A stretch of DNA of 64,000 nucleotides, taken from the NCBI RefSeq assembly GCF_009746625.1, contig NZ_VWXL01000019.1:1-64000 (forward strand), written 5' to 3'. The notes under the pieces were generated by a model, which was not told the DNA's origin, did not search any database, and saw only the letters and a list, made by a program, of their open reading frames with translations. The stretch is from Caproicibacter fermentans. Its GTDB lineage: Bacteria; Bacillota; Clostridia; Oscillospirales; Acutalibacteraceae. This document shows, one piece after another, positions 50,001 through 58,797 of this stretch; the first letter of the stretch is position 1; each line of letters opens with the position of its first letter. A program made the translations under genes and the position numbers.

Positions 50001-50780
50001 TTAATTTTTGCAGACGCGGAAAAGGGTTTCCGCGTTTTCTTTTGCCAAATTTAAAATATCCTGCGGACTTTCGCCTCGGATTTCAGCGATTTTTTCCGCG
50101 ACGAAAGGGATCAGCGAGGAATCGTTGCGCTTGCCGCGGTACGGGACCGGCGCGAGATAGGGACAGTCGGTTTCCAGCAGCAGGCGGTCGCGCGGCAGGC
50201 TCTTTACCACCTCGACCGGAACGCGGGCGTTCTTAAACGTGACGGAACCGCCGACGCCGAGATACATCCCGAGCCGAACGGCTTCGGACGCCATTTCCAC
50301 GCTGCCCGAAAAGCAGTGGATGACCCCGGTCGGGCGGTGGCGGCGCAGCAGCTCCATGGTGTCGCCGTGCGCGTCGCGGTCATGCACGATCACCGGCAGG
50401 CGGAGCTTGTTTGCCAGAAGAATCTGCTTTTCGAAAATATCGCGCTGCACGTCTCTGGGGGCGTTTTCCTCAAAGTGATAGTCAAGGCCGATTTCCCCGA
50501 CCGCAACAATGTGCGAATCGGCGAGCAGCTCTTCCAGCTGTGCCTGCCAATCGGCGGGAACGTCTTTGGCGCATTCCGGATGAATGCCCGCCGCCGCCGA
50601 AAAATAGCCGTACCGCCCCGCAAGTGAAATTGCTTTTCGGGAAGAGACAAGGTCCGCGCCGCAGTCGACCACATGGCAGACGCCCCGCTCCGGGAGCGAA
50701 GCGAGCAGTTCGTCCCGGTCGGCGTCGAACGCTTCGTCGTCGTAATGCGCGTGGCTGTCGAAAATATTGGAGTAATTCAT
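50001..50780 (-). CDS. tatD: TatD-family metal-dependent hydrolase
   Basis: A 259-aa TIM-barrel deoxyribonuclease-like hydrolase. Metal and active-site motifs: FDSHAHYDDEAF, VAVGEIGLDYHF, PVIVHDRDAHGD, GVIHCFSGS and LLETDCPYLAPVP. ATG 50780 follows GGAGG. Its start overlaps the stop of a short upstream frame. It is commonly found next to metG, as here. Confidence 0.9.
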   Translation of the reverse strand: MNYSNIFDSHAHYDDEAFDADRDELLASLPERGVCHVVDCGADLVSSRKAISLAGRYGYFSAAAGIHPECAKDVPADWQAQLEELLADSHIVAVGEIGLDYHFEENAPRDVQRDIFEKQILLANKLRLPVIVHDRDAHGDTMELLRRHRPTGVIHCFSGSVEMASEAVRLGMYLGVGGSVTFKNARVPVEVVKSLPRDRLLLETDCPYLAPVPYRGKRNDSSLIPFVAEKIAEIRGESPQDILNLAKENAETLFRVCKN

Positions 50781-50968
50781 ATGACCTCCATCAAAGATTT
50801 CTTTAGTGCGTTGAGGTGCATGGGATAAAAGCCGTTCCTGTTCCGTGAAAGCATCTCTTTGCACTTTTGGCGTGTGGCCCATCGCATATTGGCGGTTTCG
50901 TTTGTTTCCGTCGGTAAAGTTCCTCTGCTTGGCACACGAATGTCTGCAAAACAAGAAATGTCCGCCAT
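50777..50968 (-). CDS. Possible small protein translationally coupled to tatD
   Basis: A 63-aa frame (MADISCFADIRVPSRG...KSLMEVI) lies between the metG terminator and tatD. Its stop overlaps the tatD ATG by four bases and the tatD RBS lies within its last codons. The C-terminal half is basic (MRWATRQKCKEMLSRNRNG). No family is recognised and the RBS is poor, so it may be only a leader. Confidence 0.35.
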   Translation of the reverse strand: MADISCFADIRVPSRGTLPTETNETANMRWATRQKCKEMLSRNRNGFYPMHLNALKKSLMEVI

Positions 50969-50988
50969 CCGCCGAAAGATTTTGTGTG

Positions 50989-51022
50989 GAAAAAAACCGG
51001 GAGAATCCAAAGACTCTCCCGG
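50989..51022 (-). terminator. Terminator of metG
   Basis: Read on the minus strand, CCGGGAGA pairs with TCTCCCGG around 10 nt and is followed by eight T. Confidence 0.88.
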
Positions 51023-51043
51023 TGAAAAACGCGTATCCGCAGG

Positions 51044-53005
51044 TTACCGGATCTTGCTGCCGGCGGGAACACCGTCGACAAAGACCACCCGGACATCGTC
51101 CTCGCCGGCGTCGGCGGCAAGGATCATTCCCTGGCTTTCCACGCCGCAGAGCTTGGCTGGCTTCAGATTTGAAACCACAACGACCGTGTGCCCGATCAGG
51201 TCTTCCGGCTTGTACCACTGCGAAATGCCGGAGGCGACCGTGCGTCCGCCCATGCCGTCATCCAGCGTCAGCTTTAAAAGCTTTTTGGAACGCTTGATCG
51301 GTTCGCAGGCCGTTACTTTTGCCGCACGCAGATTCACTTTCGCGAAATCTTCGATTCCGATCTGTGCGATTCCCTCGGGCTGATCCTCCGCTTTCGTTTC
51401 CTGCGCGGCTTTTGCGTTTGCCGGGTCGGCAGGATTCGGAATCAGCTTGTTCAGTTCCTCAATCTCTTTGTCCACATCGATGCGGGGGAAGAGGGTCGCC
51501 CCTTTTTTAACGACTGCATCGGTTGTAAATACGCCCCAGCTTCCTGCTGATTCATAGGTTACCGTATCGCCGGAAATGCCGAGCTGCTCCTGAATTTTCG
51601 GAGAAGTTTCCGGTAAAAACGGAGTGAGCAGAACGGATATGATGCGGAGCGACTCGCACAGATTGTAAAGAACCGCCGCAAGGCGAGCCTTTTGACTTTC
51701 GTCTTTGCCCAGCGCCCAGGGCGCCGTTTCGTCGATATATTTGTTCGTGCGCGAAATCAGCTTCCAGATTTCCGCGAGCGCGTTCGAGAACTGGTATTTA
51801 TTGATCGCCTCGTCGCACTTGCCGCGCAGGGAAAGCGCCATGGCCTTCAGCTCTTCGTCGAGCGGGGCCGCTTCGCGTTCCGCGGGGATCTTCCCGCCGA
51901 AATACTTTTCCGCCATCGCGGTCGTGCGGGAAAGCAGGTTCCCCAGGTCGTTCGCAAGGTCGGAGTTGATGCGGCTGATCAGCGCTTCGTTCGTAAACAG
52001 GCCGTCGGCGCCGAACGGGATTTCCCGCAGCAGGAAATAGCGGATCGCGTCCACGCCGTAACGGGAGCAGAGAATCATCGGGTCGACCACGTTGCCCTTG
52101 CTTTTGCTCATTTTGCTTCCGTCGCCGAACAGAAGCCAGCCGTGGCCGTAAACCTGCTTCGGCAGAGGAAGGTCGAGCGCCATCAGCATTGCCGGCCAGA
52201 TGATGGTGTGGAACCGGACGATTTCCTTGCCGACGAACTGCACATCCGCGGGCCAATATTTTCGGTAAGCGGAATCGTCGTCCGAGTTGTACCCGAGCGC
52301 GGTGATATAGTTGGTCAGCGCGTCCAGCCAGACGTATACCACGTGCTTCGGGTCAAAGGTGACCGGGATGCCCCAGGAAAAGCTGGTGCGGGAGACGCAC
52401 AGGTCCTCAAGGCCCTGCTTGATAAAGCTGATCATTTCATTTTTGCGGCTTTCCGGCTGGATGAAATCAGGGTGTTCCTCATAGTATTTCAGGAGCGGTT
52501 CGGCAAAATTGGACAGGCGGAAGAAATAGGCCTCCTCGCTGACGATTTTCACTTCGCGGCCGCAGTCGGGACACTTGCCGTCTTTGAGCTGCGTCTCGGT
52601 CCAGAAAGCCTCGCAGTCCGTGCAGTACCAGCCCTTGTATTCACCCTTGTAAATGTGCCCGCGGTCGTACAGATCCTTGAAAATCTTCTGAACGGCCTTC
52701 ACGTGGTACTCATCCGTCGTGCGGATAAAGCGGTCGTTTGAGATGTTCAGCAGTTTCCACAGATCTTTAAAAACCTGCGCCATGCGGTCCACATATTGTT
52801 TTGGCGTGACGCCTTCCTGCTCCGCTTTTTGTTCAATCTTTAAACCGTGTTCGTCCGTCCCGGTTAAAAACATCACGTCGTACCCCTGCATTCGCTTGTA
52901 GCGCGCGATGGCGTCGCTGGCCAGCGTGCAGTAGCTGTGTCCGATATGGGGCTTGCCGGACGGGTAATAGATGGGCGTCGTGATGTAAAAGGTCTTTTTC
53001 TCCAT
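51044..53005 (-). CDS. metG: Methionyl-tRNA synthetase
   Basis: A 653-aa class I synthetase: KPHIGHSY (HIGH), the zinc knuckle CTDCEAFW...CPDCG, KMSKSKGN, an anticodon-binding helical domain, and a C-terminal EMAP/Trbp111-type tRNA-binding domain (from about residue 545; KVNLRAAKVTACEPIKRSKK, SQGMILAA). ATG 53005 has GGAGG nine bases upstream; the 17-codon upstream extension is not needed. Confidence 0.95.
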   Translation of the reverse strand: MEKKTFYITTPIYYPSGKPHIGHSYCTLASDAIARYKRMQGYDVMFLTGTDEHGLKIEQKAEQEGVTPKQYVDRMAQVFKDLWKLLNISNDRFIRTTDEYHVKAVQKIFKDLYDRGHIYKGEYKGWYCTDCEAFWTETQLKDGKCPDCGREVKIVSEEAYFFRLSNFAEPLLKYYEEHPDFIQPESRKNEMISFIKQGLEDLCVSRTSFSWGIPVTFDPKHVVYVWLDALTNYITALGYNSDDDSAYRKYWPADVQFVGKEIVRFHTIIWPAMLMALDLPLPKQVYGHGWLLFGDGSKMSKSKGNVVDPMILCSRYGVDAIRYFLLREIPFGADGLFTNEALISRINSDLANDLGNLLSRTTAMAEKYFGGKIPAEREAAPLDEELKAMALSLRGKCDEAINKYQFSNALAEIWKLISRTNKYIDETAPWALGKDESQKARLAAVLYNLCESLRIISVLLTPFLPETSPKIQEQLGISGDTVTYESAGSWGVFTTDAVVKKGATLFPRIDVDKEIEELNKLIPNPADPANAKAAQETKAEDQPEGIAQIGIEDFAKVNLRAAKVTACEPIKRSKKLLKLTLDDGMGGRTVASGISQWYKPEDLIGHTVVVVSNLKPAKLCGVESQGMILAADAGEDDVRVVFVDGVPAGSKIR

Positions 53006-53082
53006 TTTTTCAGCCTCCGGGAACTTAATTTTTATTATTATACCATTCTGTGCCATAAAATAAAAGCAATTTCACTTCTTAC

Positions 53083-53108
53083 GGAAAAACGGCGGGTTTC
53101 CCCGCCGT
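53083..53108 (-). terminator. Terminator of the LCP gene
   Basis: On the minus strand ACGGCGGG, loop GAAA, CCCGCCGT, then TTTTCC. Confidence 0.85.
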
Positions 53109-53143
53109 CACAAGCCGTTGATCGCGGCGCGCGACCGCAAAAA

Positions 53144-54346
53144 TCAGGTTCCGTCCGAGCTGCTTTCGGACGAGCTGTTTTCGCCGTAGAGAAATTGCCG
53201 CAGAACGGTGCAGTTCTTTTCCAGATTGACCGAAACCACTTTCCCGATTCCTTTCACGGAAACGCTGTCGTCAAAGGTATTGGGAGCGGGAATCTGCTGA
53301 GTTTCAATTTTGTAGCCGGAAAGCGACGCGCCGACGGACGCAAGGTACAAAAGCTGGCTGTCGCTCAGGTTCGTTTTTACATAATTTAAATAATCGTAAA
53401 TCAGTTTGTTGGCGTCGATGAGGTTCATGGATTTCATTTTTTGGATCATAAGCTCCACGACCTGCCTCTGCCGCCCCGTGCGGCCGTAGTCGTCATGACC
53501 GAATTCGTCGGTCGCGTGGCGGATGCGGGCGTAATAAAGGCAGAGTTTTCCGTTTAGATGGTGGGTGATGGTTTTTTCGCCGGCGGAGGGGTAGGACAGA
53601 TGGCTTCCCATATTTGCATTCTCCGCCTGGCAGGCCGCTTTGGACATCGGCACGTCCAGCCCGCCCATTTTGTCAATCACGGCGACGAAGTTATTGAAAT
53701 CGACCGAAATATACTGGTCGATATTGATTCGGTAATTGTTTTCCAGCGTCTGCATGGTCAGGGCGACTCCGCCGTTCGCGTAGGCGACGTTGAGCTTGTT
53801 TTTCCCGACGGTCGGAATTTCCAGGTAGGAGTCCCGCAGAAAAGACACCAGCCGGATGCTTTTGGATTTGCTGTCGATGGACATCAGCATGTTGGTGTCC
53901 GACCGGCCGTCGGAGCCATCCTCGTTCTCATCCACGCCGAGCAGCAGGATGTTCATGACGCTGTTGTCAGACTTTACGTTCCAGGCCGGGGCGCCGCTCG
54001 GCAGCTGCACATAATTCGCCAGCTGCGAGCTGGTTACGTCGGAACGGTCCAGGCGGGAGGAGAGAATGTGGAAATAAATAAATCCGCCGCCGACCGCGGC
54101 CAGCGCGACAACGAGGAGCAGAGTGAATAATTTTTTCAGGCAGCCGCCCTTTTTCCGCCGCTTTTTGGCTTGTGTGCCGCGGCGTTTGGGGGAATTGCTG
54201 TAGATATCCCGGTCGACCACATTGTAGCGATCGATTTCCTGCGTGTCCCAGGAAACATTTCGGCGCGCCGACGGTCTGCCCGCGGCGTTTCGGCTGGCGC
54301 CGGAGCCGGCACGGCGGACGGGACTTCCCATGTTTTGTCTGTTCAT
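53144..54346 (-). CDS. LCP (LytR-CpsA-Psr) family cell-wall ligase
   Basis: A 400-aa protein. A long basic, Arg/Lys-rich cytoplasmic N-terminus (about 70 residues) precedes one transmembrane helix (LFTLLLVVALAAVGGGFIYF). The extracellular LCP domain carries NILLLGVDENEDG, RSDTNMLMSID, VSFLRDSYLEIP and the Arg-rich RTGRQRQVVE. LCP enzymes attach glycopolymers to peptidoglycan. The tail is short and Ser-rich. ATG 54346 with GAGGTG upstream. Confidence 0.88.
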   Translation of the reverse strand: MNRQNMGSPVRRAGSGASRNAAGRPSARRNVSWDTQEIDRYNVVDRDIYSNSPKRRGTQAKKRRKKGGCLKKLFTLLLVVALAAVGGGFIYFHILSSRLDRSDVTSSQLANYVQLPSGAPAWNVKSDNSVMNILLLGVDENEDGSDGRSDTNMLMSIDSKSKSIRLVSFLRDSYLEIPTVGKNKLNVAYANGGVALTMQTLENNYRINIDQYISVDFNNFVAVIDKMGGLDVPMSKAACQAENANMGSHLSYPSAGEKTITHHLNGKLCLYYARIRHATDEFGHDDYGRTGRQRQVVELMIQKMKSMNLIDANKLIYDYLNYVKTNLSDSQLLYLASVGASLSGYKIETQQIPAPNTFDDSVSVKGIGKVVSVNLEKNCTVLRQFLYGENSSSESSSDGT

Positions 54347-54381
54347 ACTGCACCTCGCGTTCATTTCAATCAAGCCTACTT

Positions 54382-54410
54382 ATTGTATTGCAAAGAGGAG
54401 GGCTTGTCAA
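54382..54410 (-). promoter_or_regulatory. SigmaA promoter of the LCP gene
   Basis: On the minus strand TTGACA (54410-54405), 17 nt, TACAAT (54387-54382). Confidence 0.75.
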
Positions 54411-54484
54411 CGCGGAGCGTTTTCGGCGGCTTTATGAAATTCCTGTGAAGATCGGGCAAAACACTGTATTTTCAATCCGCCGTT

Positions 54485-54493
54485 TGCTATAAT
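54485..54493 (+). promoter_or_regulatory. Extended -10 promoter
   Basis: TTGCTATAAT ends at 54493; the extended TG compensates for a weak -35 (TGTATT near 54465). It precedes the 37-aa membrane protein. Confidence 0.5.
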
Positions 54494-54524
54494 AAAACGA
54501 ATGGGACGAATGGGAGGGATTGCC

Positions 54525-54638
54525 ATGAAGCATCAGCCGGCGCCGGGAAAACCGCATGCGCTGTTTGTCCGGATTCTTGCCGGAGTCTGCGCGGTTTTGA
54601 TCGCTGCCTCCGCTTTTTTTCTGGCGTTTTTTTCCTGA
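54525..54638 (+). CDS. Small single-helix membrane protein
   Basis: A 37-aa protein starting MKHQPAPGKPHALF with one transmembrane helix (about residues 13-36) ending in Phe-Ser. GGGAGGG lies six bases before the ATG, and a promoter and a terminator bracket it. No family recognised. Confidence 0.55.
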   Translation: MKHQPAPGKPHALFVRILAGVCAVLIAASAFFLAFFS

Positions 54639-54644
54639 AGACCG

Positions 54645-54672
54645 GTCGTCGCGGCAATGCGGCGGACTTTTT
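54645..54672 (+). terminator. Probable terminator
   Basis: GTCGTCGC pairs with GCGGCGGAC with one bulge, followed by TTTTT. Confidence 0.55.
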
Positions 54673-54723
54673 GTTTTATCAGCCGGAGACTCCCAAATTT
54701 TGAACATACAGAGGTATCTTTGA

Positions 54724-55215
54724 ATGGATCAGCTGGTTACCACATTGATCAATGCCCTGCGGGGCATTCCCGCTGAACTGATTGTGTTTCTTATTTCTCT
54801 TTTGCCGCTGCTGGAGCTCAGGGGCGGCATCCTTGCGGCGGGTTTGCTGCACGTCGGAATGATCCGTGCGTTTTTTATTTGTCTGGCCGGCACGCTGCTG
54901 CCCGTCCCTTTTATCCTCCTTTTTTTCCGAAAAATTCTGGACTGGCTGCGCAACACGCGCTTTGTCCGTCTGGTGCGCCGGCTGGAGGACAAGATGAACC
55001 GCAAAAGCAAACAGATTGAAAAATACAAGACGTTCGGCCTGCTGCTGTTTGTCGCGATTCCGCTGCCCGGCACCGGCGCGTGGACAGGCTCCGCCGCCGC
55101 CGCCCTGATCGGCATGAAGTTCCGGCACGCGCTGATTTCCGTGGTGCTTGGCTGCGTCGTCGCGGATGTGATTATGTGCCTGCTCGCCTACGGCGTTTTG
55201 GGCTCGATTCTGTAG
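54724..55215 (+). CDS. Small multidrug-export-type membrane protein (COG2426/PF06695)
   Basis: A 163-aa protein with four to five hydrophobic segments. Family motifs: LLPLLELRGGILAAGL near the start and FVAIPLPGTGAWTGSAAAALIG, with a basic cytoplasmic loop (DKMNRKSKQIEKYK). The family is named for a drug-export link, but its real role is unclear. Confidence 0.78.
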   Translation: MDQLVTTLINALRGIPAELIVFLISLLPLLELRGGILAAGLLHVGMIRAFFICLAGTLLPVPFILLFFRKILDWLRNTRFVRLVRRLEDKMNRKSKQIEKYKTFGLLLFVAIPLPGTGAWTGSAAAALIGMKFRHALISVVLGCVVADVIMCLLAYGVLGSIL

Positions 55216-55231
55216 GAAAGGAGGGACCCCC

Positions 55232-56473
55232 ATGCAAAAAGCGGATCTTGCGGTTGTCGGGGGAGGGGCCTCCGGCATGGCCGCGGCTTTGGCTGCCGCG
55301 CGGGCCGGAGGGCGCGGGACGAGCGTCGCGGTGCTGGAAAAGAACGACCGTGTCGGAAAAAAGCTGCTGCTGACCGGCAACGGCCGCTGCAACCTGACCA
55401 ACCGCTGCGCGGGAGAAAGCTCCCACTACCACGGGGACGCGGCGGCGCATCGGATTCTGAAAGACTTTTCGCCGGAACAGGCGCTTTTGCTGTTTCAAAA
55501 GCTGGGCCTGCTCTGCCGTGAACTGGACGGCGGACGGATTTATCCATACAGTCTGCAGGCGGCGTCCGTTTTGAACGTTCTGCGAAGAAATCTGGACCGC
55601 TGCGGTGTTGAGACCGTCTGCGGCTTTGATGTGAAAAGCGTTCGGAAATCAGGCGGCGGATTTTTGGTCTCTTCTCCGCAGGGAGAGTTTTTTGCCCGGC
55701 GGGTGATTCTTGCGGCGGGCGGTGCGGCCTGCCCTCGCTCCGGTTCGGACGGCGGCGGCGCCGTGCTGGTGAAAACACTGGGCCACACCGTCGGGCCCCT
55801 TTTCCCGTCTTTGGTTCAGATCAAAACGGACCCGGCGCGGGTGCGCCCTTTAAAAGGGGTTCGCTGCCCGGCTGCCGTTTCGTTCCGCGCGGAAGGCAAA
55901 ATCCTGCGCGCATCCGTCGGGGAAGTCCAGTTTACGGAAGACGCGCTTTCCGGCATCTGTATTTTTGAGCTTTCCCGGTGTGTCGGCGAGGTTCGAAATC
56001 CGAAGAATGCGGAAATCCTGCTTGATTTGTTTCCGGAGCATTCGCCGGAAAAGCTGAAAGAGCTGTTGCGGACAGCCTCGGTCGGCGCGGGCGACTGGAC
56101 CGTTTCGCAGCTTCTGGAGGGCTTCCTGCCCAAAGCGCTGACAATCGAGCTGTCGAAATACGCGCTGGGCGGCGCGTCGACGCCGACCGGCCGGCTTTCG
56201 GACGAAACGCTGGACCGGCTGGTTTCGGCGGCGAAAGGCTATGCCTTCCCGGTCAGGGGGACGCTTTCGTGGGACCACGCGCAGGTAACGGCGGGCGGCG
56301 TTCCTCTTTCGGAACTGACGGAGCGACTGGAATCGAAAAAGTGCGGGGGACTGTATCTGTGCGGCGAGCTGCTGGATGTCGACGGCGACTGCGGGGGCTA
56401 TAATCTGCACTGGGCCTGGGCCAGCGGTGTAACCGCCGGAAGGGCCGCCGCAGAATCTTTAAAAGGAGGGTGA
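55232..56473 (+). CDS. HI0933/YhiN-family flavoprotein
   Basis: A 413-aa FAD protein: dinucleotide motif VVGGGASGMAAALAAAR, GKKLLLTGNGRCNLTN (a family hallmark), ILAAGGAACPRSGSDGGGA, and the C-terminal GGVPLSELTERLESKKCGGLYLCGELLDVDGDCGGYN in outline. The reaction is unknown for the family. GGAGGGACCCCC precedes the ATG; 17 bases after the exporter gene. Confidence 0.86.
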   Translation: MQKADLAVVGGGASGMAAALAAARAGGRGTSVAVLEKNDRVGKKLLLTGNGRCNLTNRCAGESSHYHGDAAAHRILKDFSPEQALLLFQKLGLLCRELDGGRIYPYSLQAASVLNVLRRNLDRCGVETVCGFDVKSVRKSGGGFLVSSPQGEFFARRVILAAGGAACPRSGSDGGGAVLVKTLGHTVGPLFPSLVQIKTDPARVRPLKGVRCPAAVSFRAEGKILRASVGEVQFTEDALSGICIFELSRCVGEVRNPKNAEILLDLFPEHSPEKLKELLRTASVGAGDWTVSQLLEGFLPKALTIELSKYALGGASTPTGRLSDETLDRLVSAAKGYAFPVRGTLSWDHAQVTAGGVPLSELTERLESKKCGGLYLCGELLDVDGDCGGYNLHWAWASGVTAGRAAAESLKGG

Positions 56474-56479
56474 CGGCAG

Positions 56480-56866
56480 TTGGAAGGCGAACTCATGATT
56501 GACGTACTGATGTTTGTGTTTACGGGGCTGATCCTGCTGGTCGGCTGGCTTGTACGGGACCATCACTCCGGGTACCCGGATACGTTCTGCGGGTATCATG
56601 TGGGAGGCATCGCCGCGAAGAGCGGGGAGGCTTGGGAAGATGCGAACCGCTGGTGCGGCGGCGCATTTTTGAAATGCGGGTCGGCCTTCCTCTTTCTGGA
56701 CGCAGCCGCGGCGCTGACGTTCCGGGTGATGCGGGCGGAGGAGCGGCTTCCGGGCCTTCCCGTCAGCTATCTGATGGCGGCGATATTGGTCCCGACGGCA
56801 CTGTCCATCGTTTGGACGGAGCGGCGGCTCAAGCAGAAATACAACCCTGACGGCACGTTGAAATAA
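56480..56866 (+). CDS. SdpI-like membrane protein
   Basis: A 128-aa protein with three hydrophobic segments and the SdpI/YfhL pattern CGYHVGGIAAKSGEAWEDAN followed by RWCGG. SdpI proteins confer immunity to secreted toxins in Bacillus; this gene lacks any nearby toxin. The TTG at 56480 lies nine bases after GGAGGG; ATG 56495 (MIDVLMF), with GGAAGG, is equally possible. Confidence 0.6.
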   Translation: MEGELMIDVLMFVFTGLILLVGWLVRDHHSGYPDTFCGYHVGGIAAKSGEAWEDANRWCGGAFLKCGSAFLFLDAAAALTFRVMRAEERLPGLPVSYLMAAILVPTALSIVWTERRLKQKYNPDGTLK

Positions 56867-56878
56867 GGAGAACCTGCG

Positions 56879-57164
56879 ATGAACTGTGCTTATTATGTTG
56901 TGGACGCGTTTACGGACCGCGTTTTTCGGGGGAATCCCGCCGGGGTCTGTGTCCTGAGTGAATTTCCGGAGCGGAAGCTCATGCAGAGCATTGCGGCGGA
57001 AAACAATCTGTCCGAAACCGCGTTCGTGGTTCGGCGGAACGGGTTTTATGGGAGGCGGCGCAGCATCCGCGCGGGGCGGTTTGCTTGACTGCGAACTGTG
57101 CGGGGAGCGTGTGAAAATCGGCGGCAGGGCCGTTTTATACCTGACAGGAGAGATATTAATTTGA
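56879..57164 (+). pseudogene. phzF-family isomerase gene with a large internal deletion
   Basis: From ATG 56879 the frame encodes the canonical PhzF N-terminus (YYVVDAFTDRVFRGNPAGVC, then AAENNLSETAFVV). At about 57045 the reading changes frame into a PhzF C-terminus (GGGAASARGGLLDCEL..., GGRAVLYLTGEI). Only some 95 codons of the usual 260-300 remain. A good RBS (AAGGAGAA) is still present, and the C-terminal stop still overlaps the TTG of the next gene, so the lesion is probably recent. Confidence 0.75.
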
Positions 57165-58741
57165 TTTATCGCATTTCAGAACTTCGTTTGGAGTTGGGCG
57201 GGTCGGAGAATGAACTGAAAGCGCAGGCAGCGAAGCGTTTGCGCGTTTCAACAGAAGAAATCCGCTCGATGAGCCTGTGTAAAAAATCCGTAGACGCGCG
57301 CAAAAAGAGCGACGTCCATTTCATCTGCACCGTGGAGGCCGACTGTCCGTCGGCCCGAATGCCAAAAGACCGGCGTGTGACAAAGGCCGAACCGTACCGG
57401 TACCGTCTGCCGGCTTGTCGTCCTCTGGAACAGCGGCCCGTGGTGGTTGGATTCGGTCCCGCCGGAATGTTTGCCGCGCTGATTCTAGCGCAGGCGGGGC
57501 AGCGGCCCGTTGTGCTGGAACGCGGTTCCCGCGTGGAGGAACGGCAGAAGCAGGTTTCCGCTTTCTGGAACAGCGGAATTTTAAATCCGGAGTGCAACGT
57601 CCAGTTCGGCGAGGGCGGCGCGGGAACCTTTTCCGACGGAAAGCTGAACACCGGCACGAAGGACCCGCGGATCCGCAAGGTGCTGGAGGAATTTGTCGGC
57701 GCGGGTGCCCCGCCGGAAATCCTGTATGAAGCGAAGCCGCATATCGGCACCGATCGGCTGCCGCAGACGGTTCGTGGAATCCGGCAGAAGATTCTCTCCC
57801 TAGGCGGCGAAATCCGGTTTGACACACAGATGACCGCTCTGCTGAAAAGGGACGGCCGTGTTTCCGGCGTGGAATTCCGAACAAAGGGCGGCGCGCCGGA
57901 GCGGATGGAGACCGGCCGTGTCGTGCTGGCGGTCGGGCACAGCGCGCGGGATACGTTTGAAGAACTGCTCGCCGCCGGTGTCCCGATGGAGCCGAAGCCT
58001 TTCGCCGTGGGCGCGCGGATCGAACACCCGCAGAGTCTGATCGACTCCGCGCAGTACGGGGCTGCCGCGGGGCACCCGGCGCTGGGGGCGGCGGATTACA
58101 AATTGGCGGTTCATCTGGAAAACGGGCGGGGCGTATACACGTTCTGCATGTGTCCGGGCGGCCAGGTCGTTGCGGCGGCCAGTGAGGGCGGCCGCCTGGT
58201 GACAAACGGGATGAGCCGTTTTGCCCGCGACGGGCAAAACGCCAACGCCGCCCTGCTGGTCGGAGTTACCCCAGCGGATTTCGAAGGGGAAGGCCCGCTT
58301 GCGGGGGTACAATTTCAGCGCATGCTGGAGGAGGCCGCGTTCCGGCTGGGCGGCGGCGAATACCGCGCCCCCGTTCAGCGGGTGGAGGATTTTCTGGAGC
58401 GCCGTGCTTCTTCCCGGCTTGGAGACATTGTTCCGACTTGTCGCCCGGGAGTGACACCCTGCTCCCTGGACAGCTGTCTGCCGCCTTTTCTTGCGGACTC
58501 CATGCGCGAAGGAATCCGGCGAATGGACGCCCTTCTGCACGGCTTTGCCATGCCGGACGCGGTTTTGACGGCGGTGGAAAGCCGTTCTTCGTCCCCGGTG
58601 CGCATCCTGCGCGGGGACGACGGGCAGTCGCCCGTCCTTTCCGGCTTGTATCCCTGCGGGGAAGGCGCGGGCTACGCGGGCGGCATCGTTTCCGCTGCGG
58701 TGGACGGAATCAGATGCGCGGAGCGGGTGCTCGGCGGATAA
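57161..58741 (+). CDS. COG2509-type FAD-dependent oxidoreductase
   Basis: A 526-aa flavoprotein with an N-terminal ferredoxin-like segment (ELRLELGGSENELKAQAAKR), an FAD motif VVGFGPAGMFAALILAQAG, then FGEGGAGTFSDGKLNTGTKD, and the C-terminal SLYPCGEGAGYAGGI-type segment (GLYPCGEGAGYAGGIVSAA). Function is unassigned in the family. The TTG start at 57161 has AGGAGA nine bases upstream and overlaps the phzF remnant's stop. Confidence 0.85.
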   Translation: MIYRISELRLELGGSENELKAQAAKRLRVSTEEIRSMSLCKKSVDARKKSDVHFICTVEADCPSARMPKDRRVTKAEPYRYRLPACRPLEQRPVVVGFGPAGMFAALILAQAGQRPVVLERGSRVEERQKQVSAFWNSGILNPECNVQFGEGGAGTFSDGKLNTGTKDPRIRKVLEEFVGAGAPPEILYEAKPHIGTDRLPQTVRGIRQKILSLGGEIRFDTQMTALLKRDGRVSGVEFRTKGGAPERMETGRVVLAVGHSARDTFEELLAAGVPMEPKPFAVGARIEHPQSLIDSAQYGAAAGHPALGAADYKLAVHLENGRGVYTFCMCPGGQVVAAASEGGRLVTNGMSRFARDGQNANAALLVGVTPADFEGEGPLAGVQFQRMLEEAAFRLGGGEYRAPVQRVEDFLERRASSRLGDIVPTCRPGVTPCSLDSCLPPFLADSMREGIRRMDALLHGFAMPDAVLTAVESRSSSPVRILRGDDGQSPVLSGLYPCGEGAGYAGGIVSAAVDGIRCAERVLGG

Positions 58742-58763
58742 CACAGCAATGGGACTTGCGGAA

Positions 58764-58797
58764 AAAGGTCGGCGGGGAAATTTCCCCGCCGACCTTT
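58764..58797. terminator. Bidirectional terminator
   Basis: A perfect 34-bp palindrome: AAAGGTCGGCGGGGAAA followed by its complement. It separates the convergent flavoprotein and GNAT genes and covers the GNAT stop codon. Confidence 0.85.

Noticed and set aside
50781-51218. N-terminal extension of tatD to 405 aa
   Set aside because: It would cross the metG terminator and metG coding sequence; ATG 50780 has the RBS and gives a normal TatD.
51692-52741. A 349-codon frame antisense to metG
   Set aside because: Mirror of metG codon usage; no RBS or recognisable domain.
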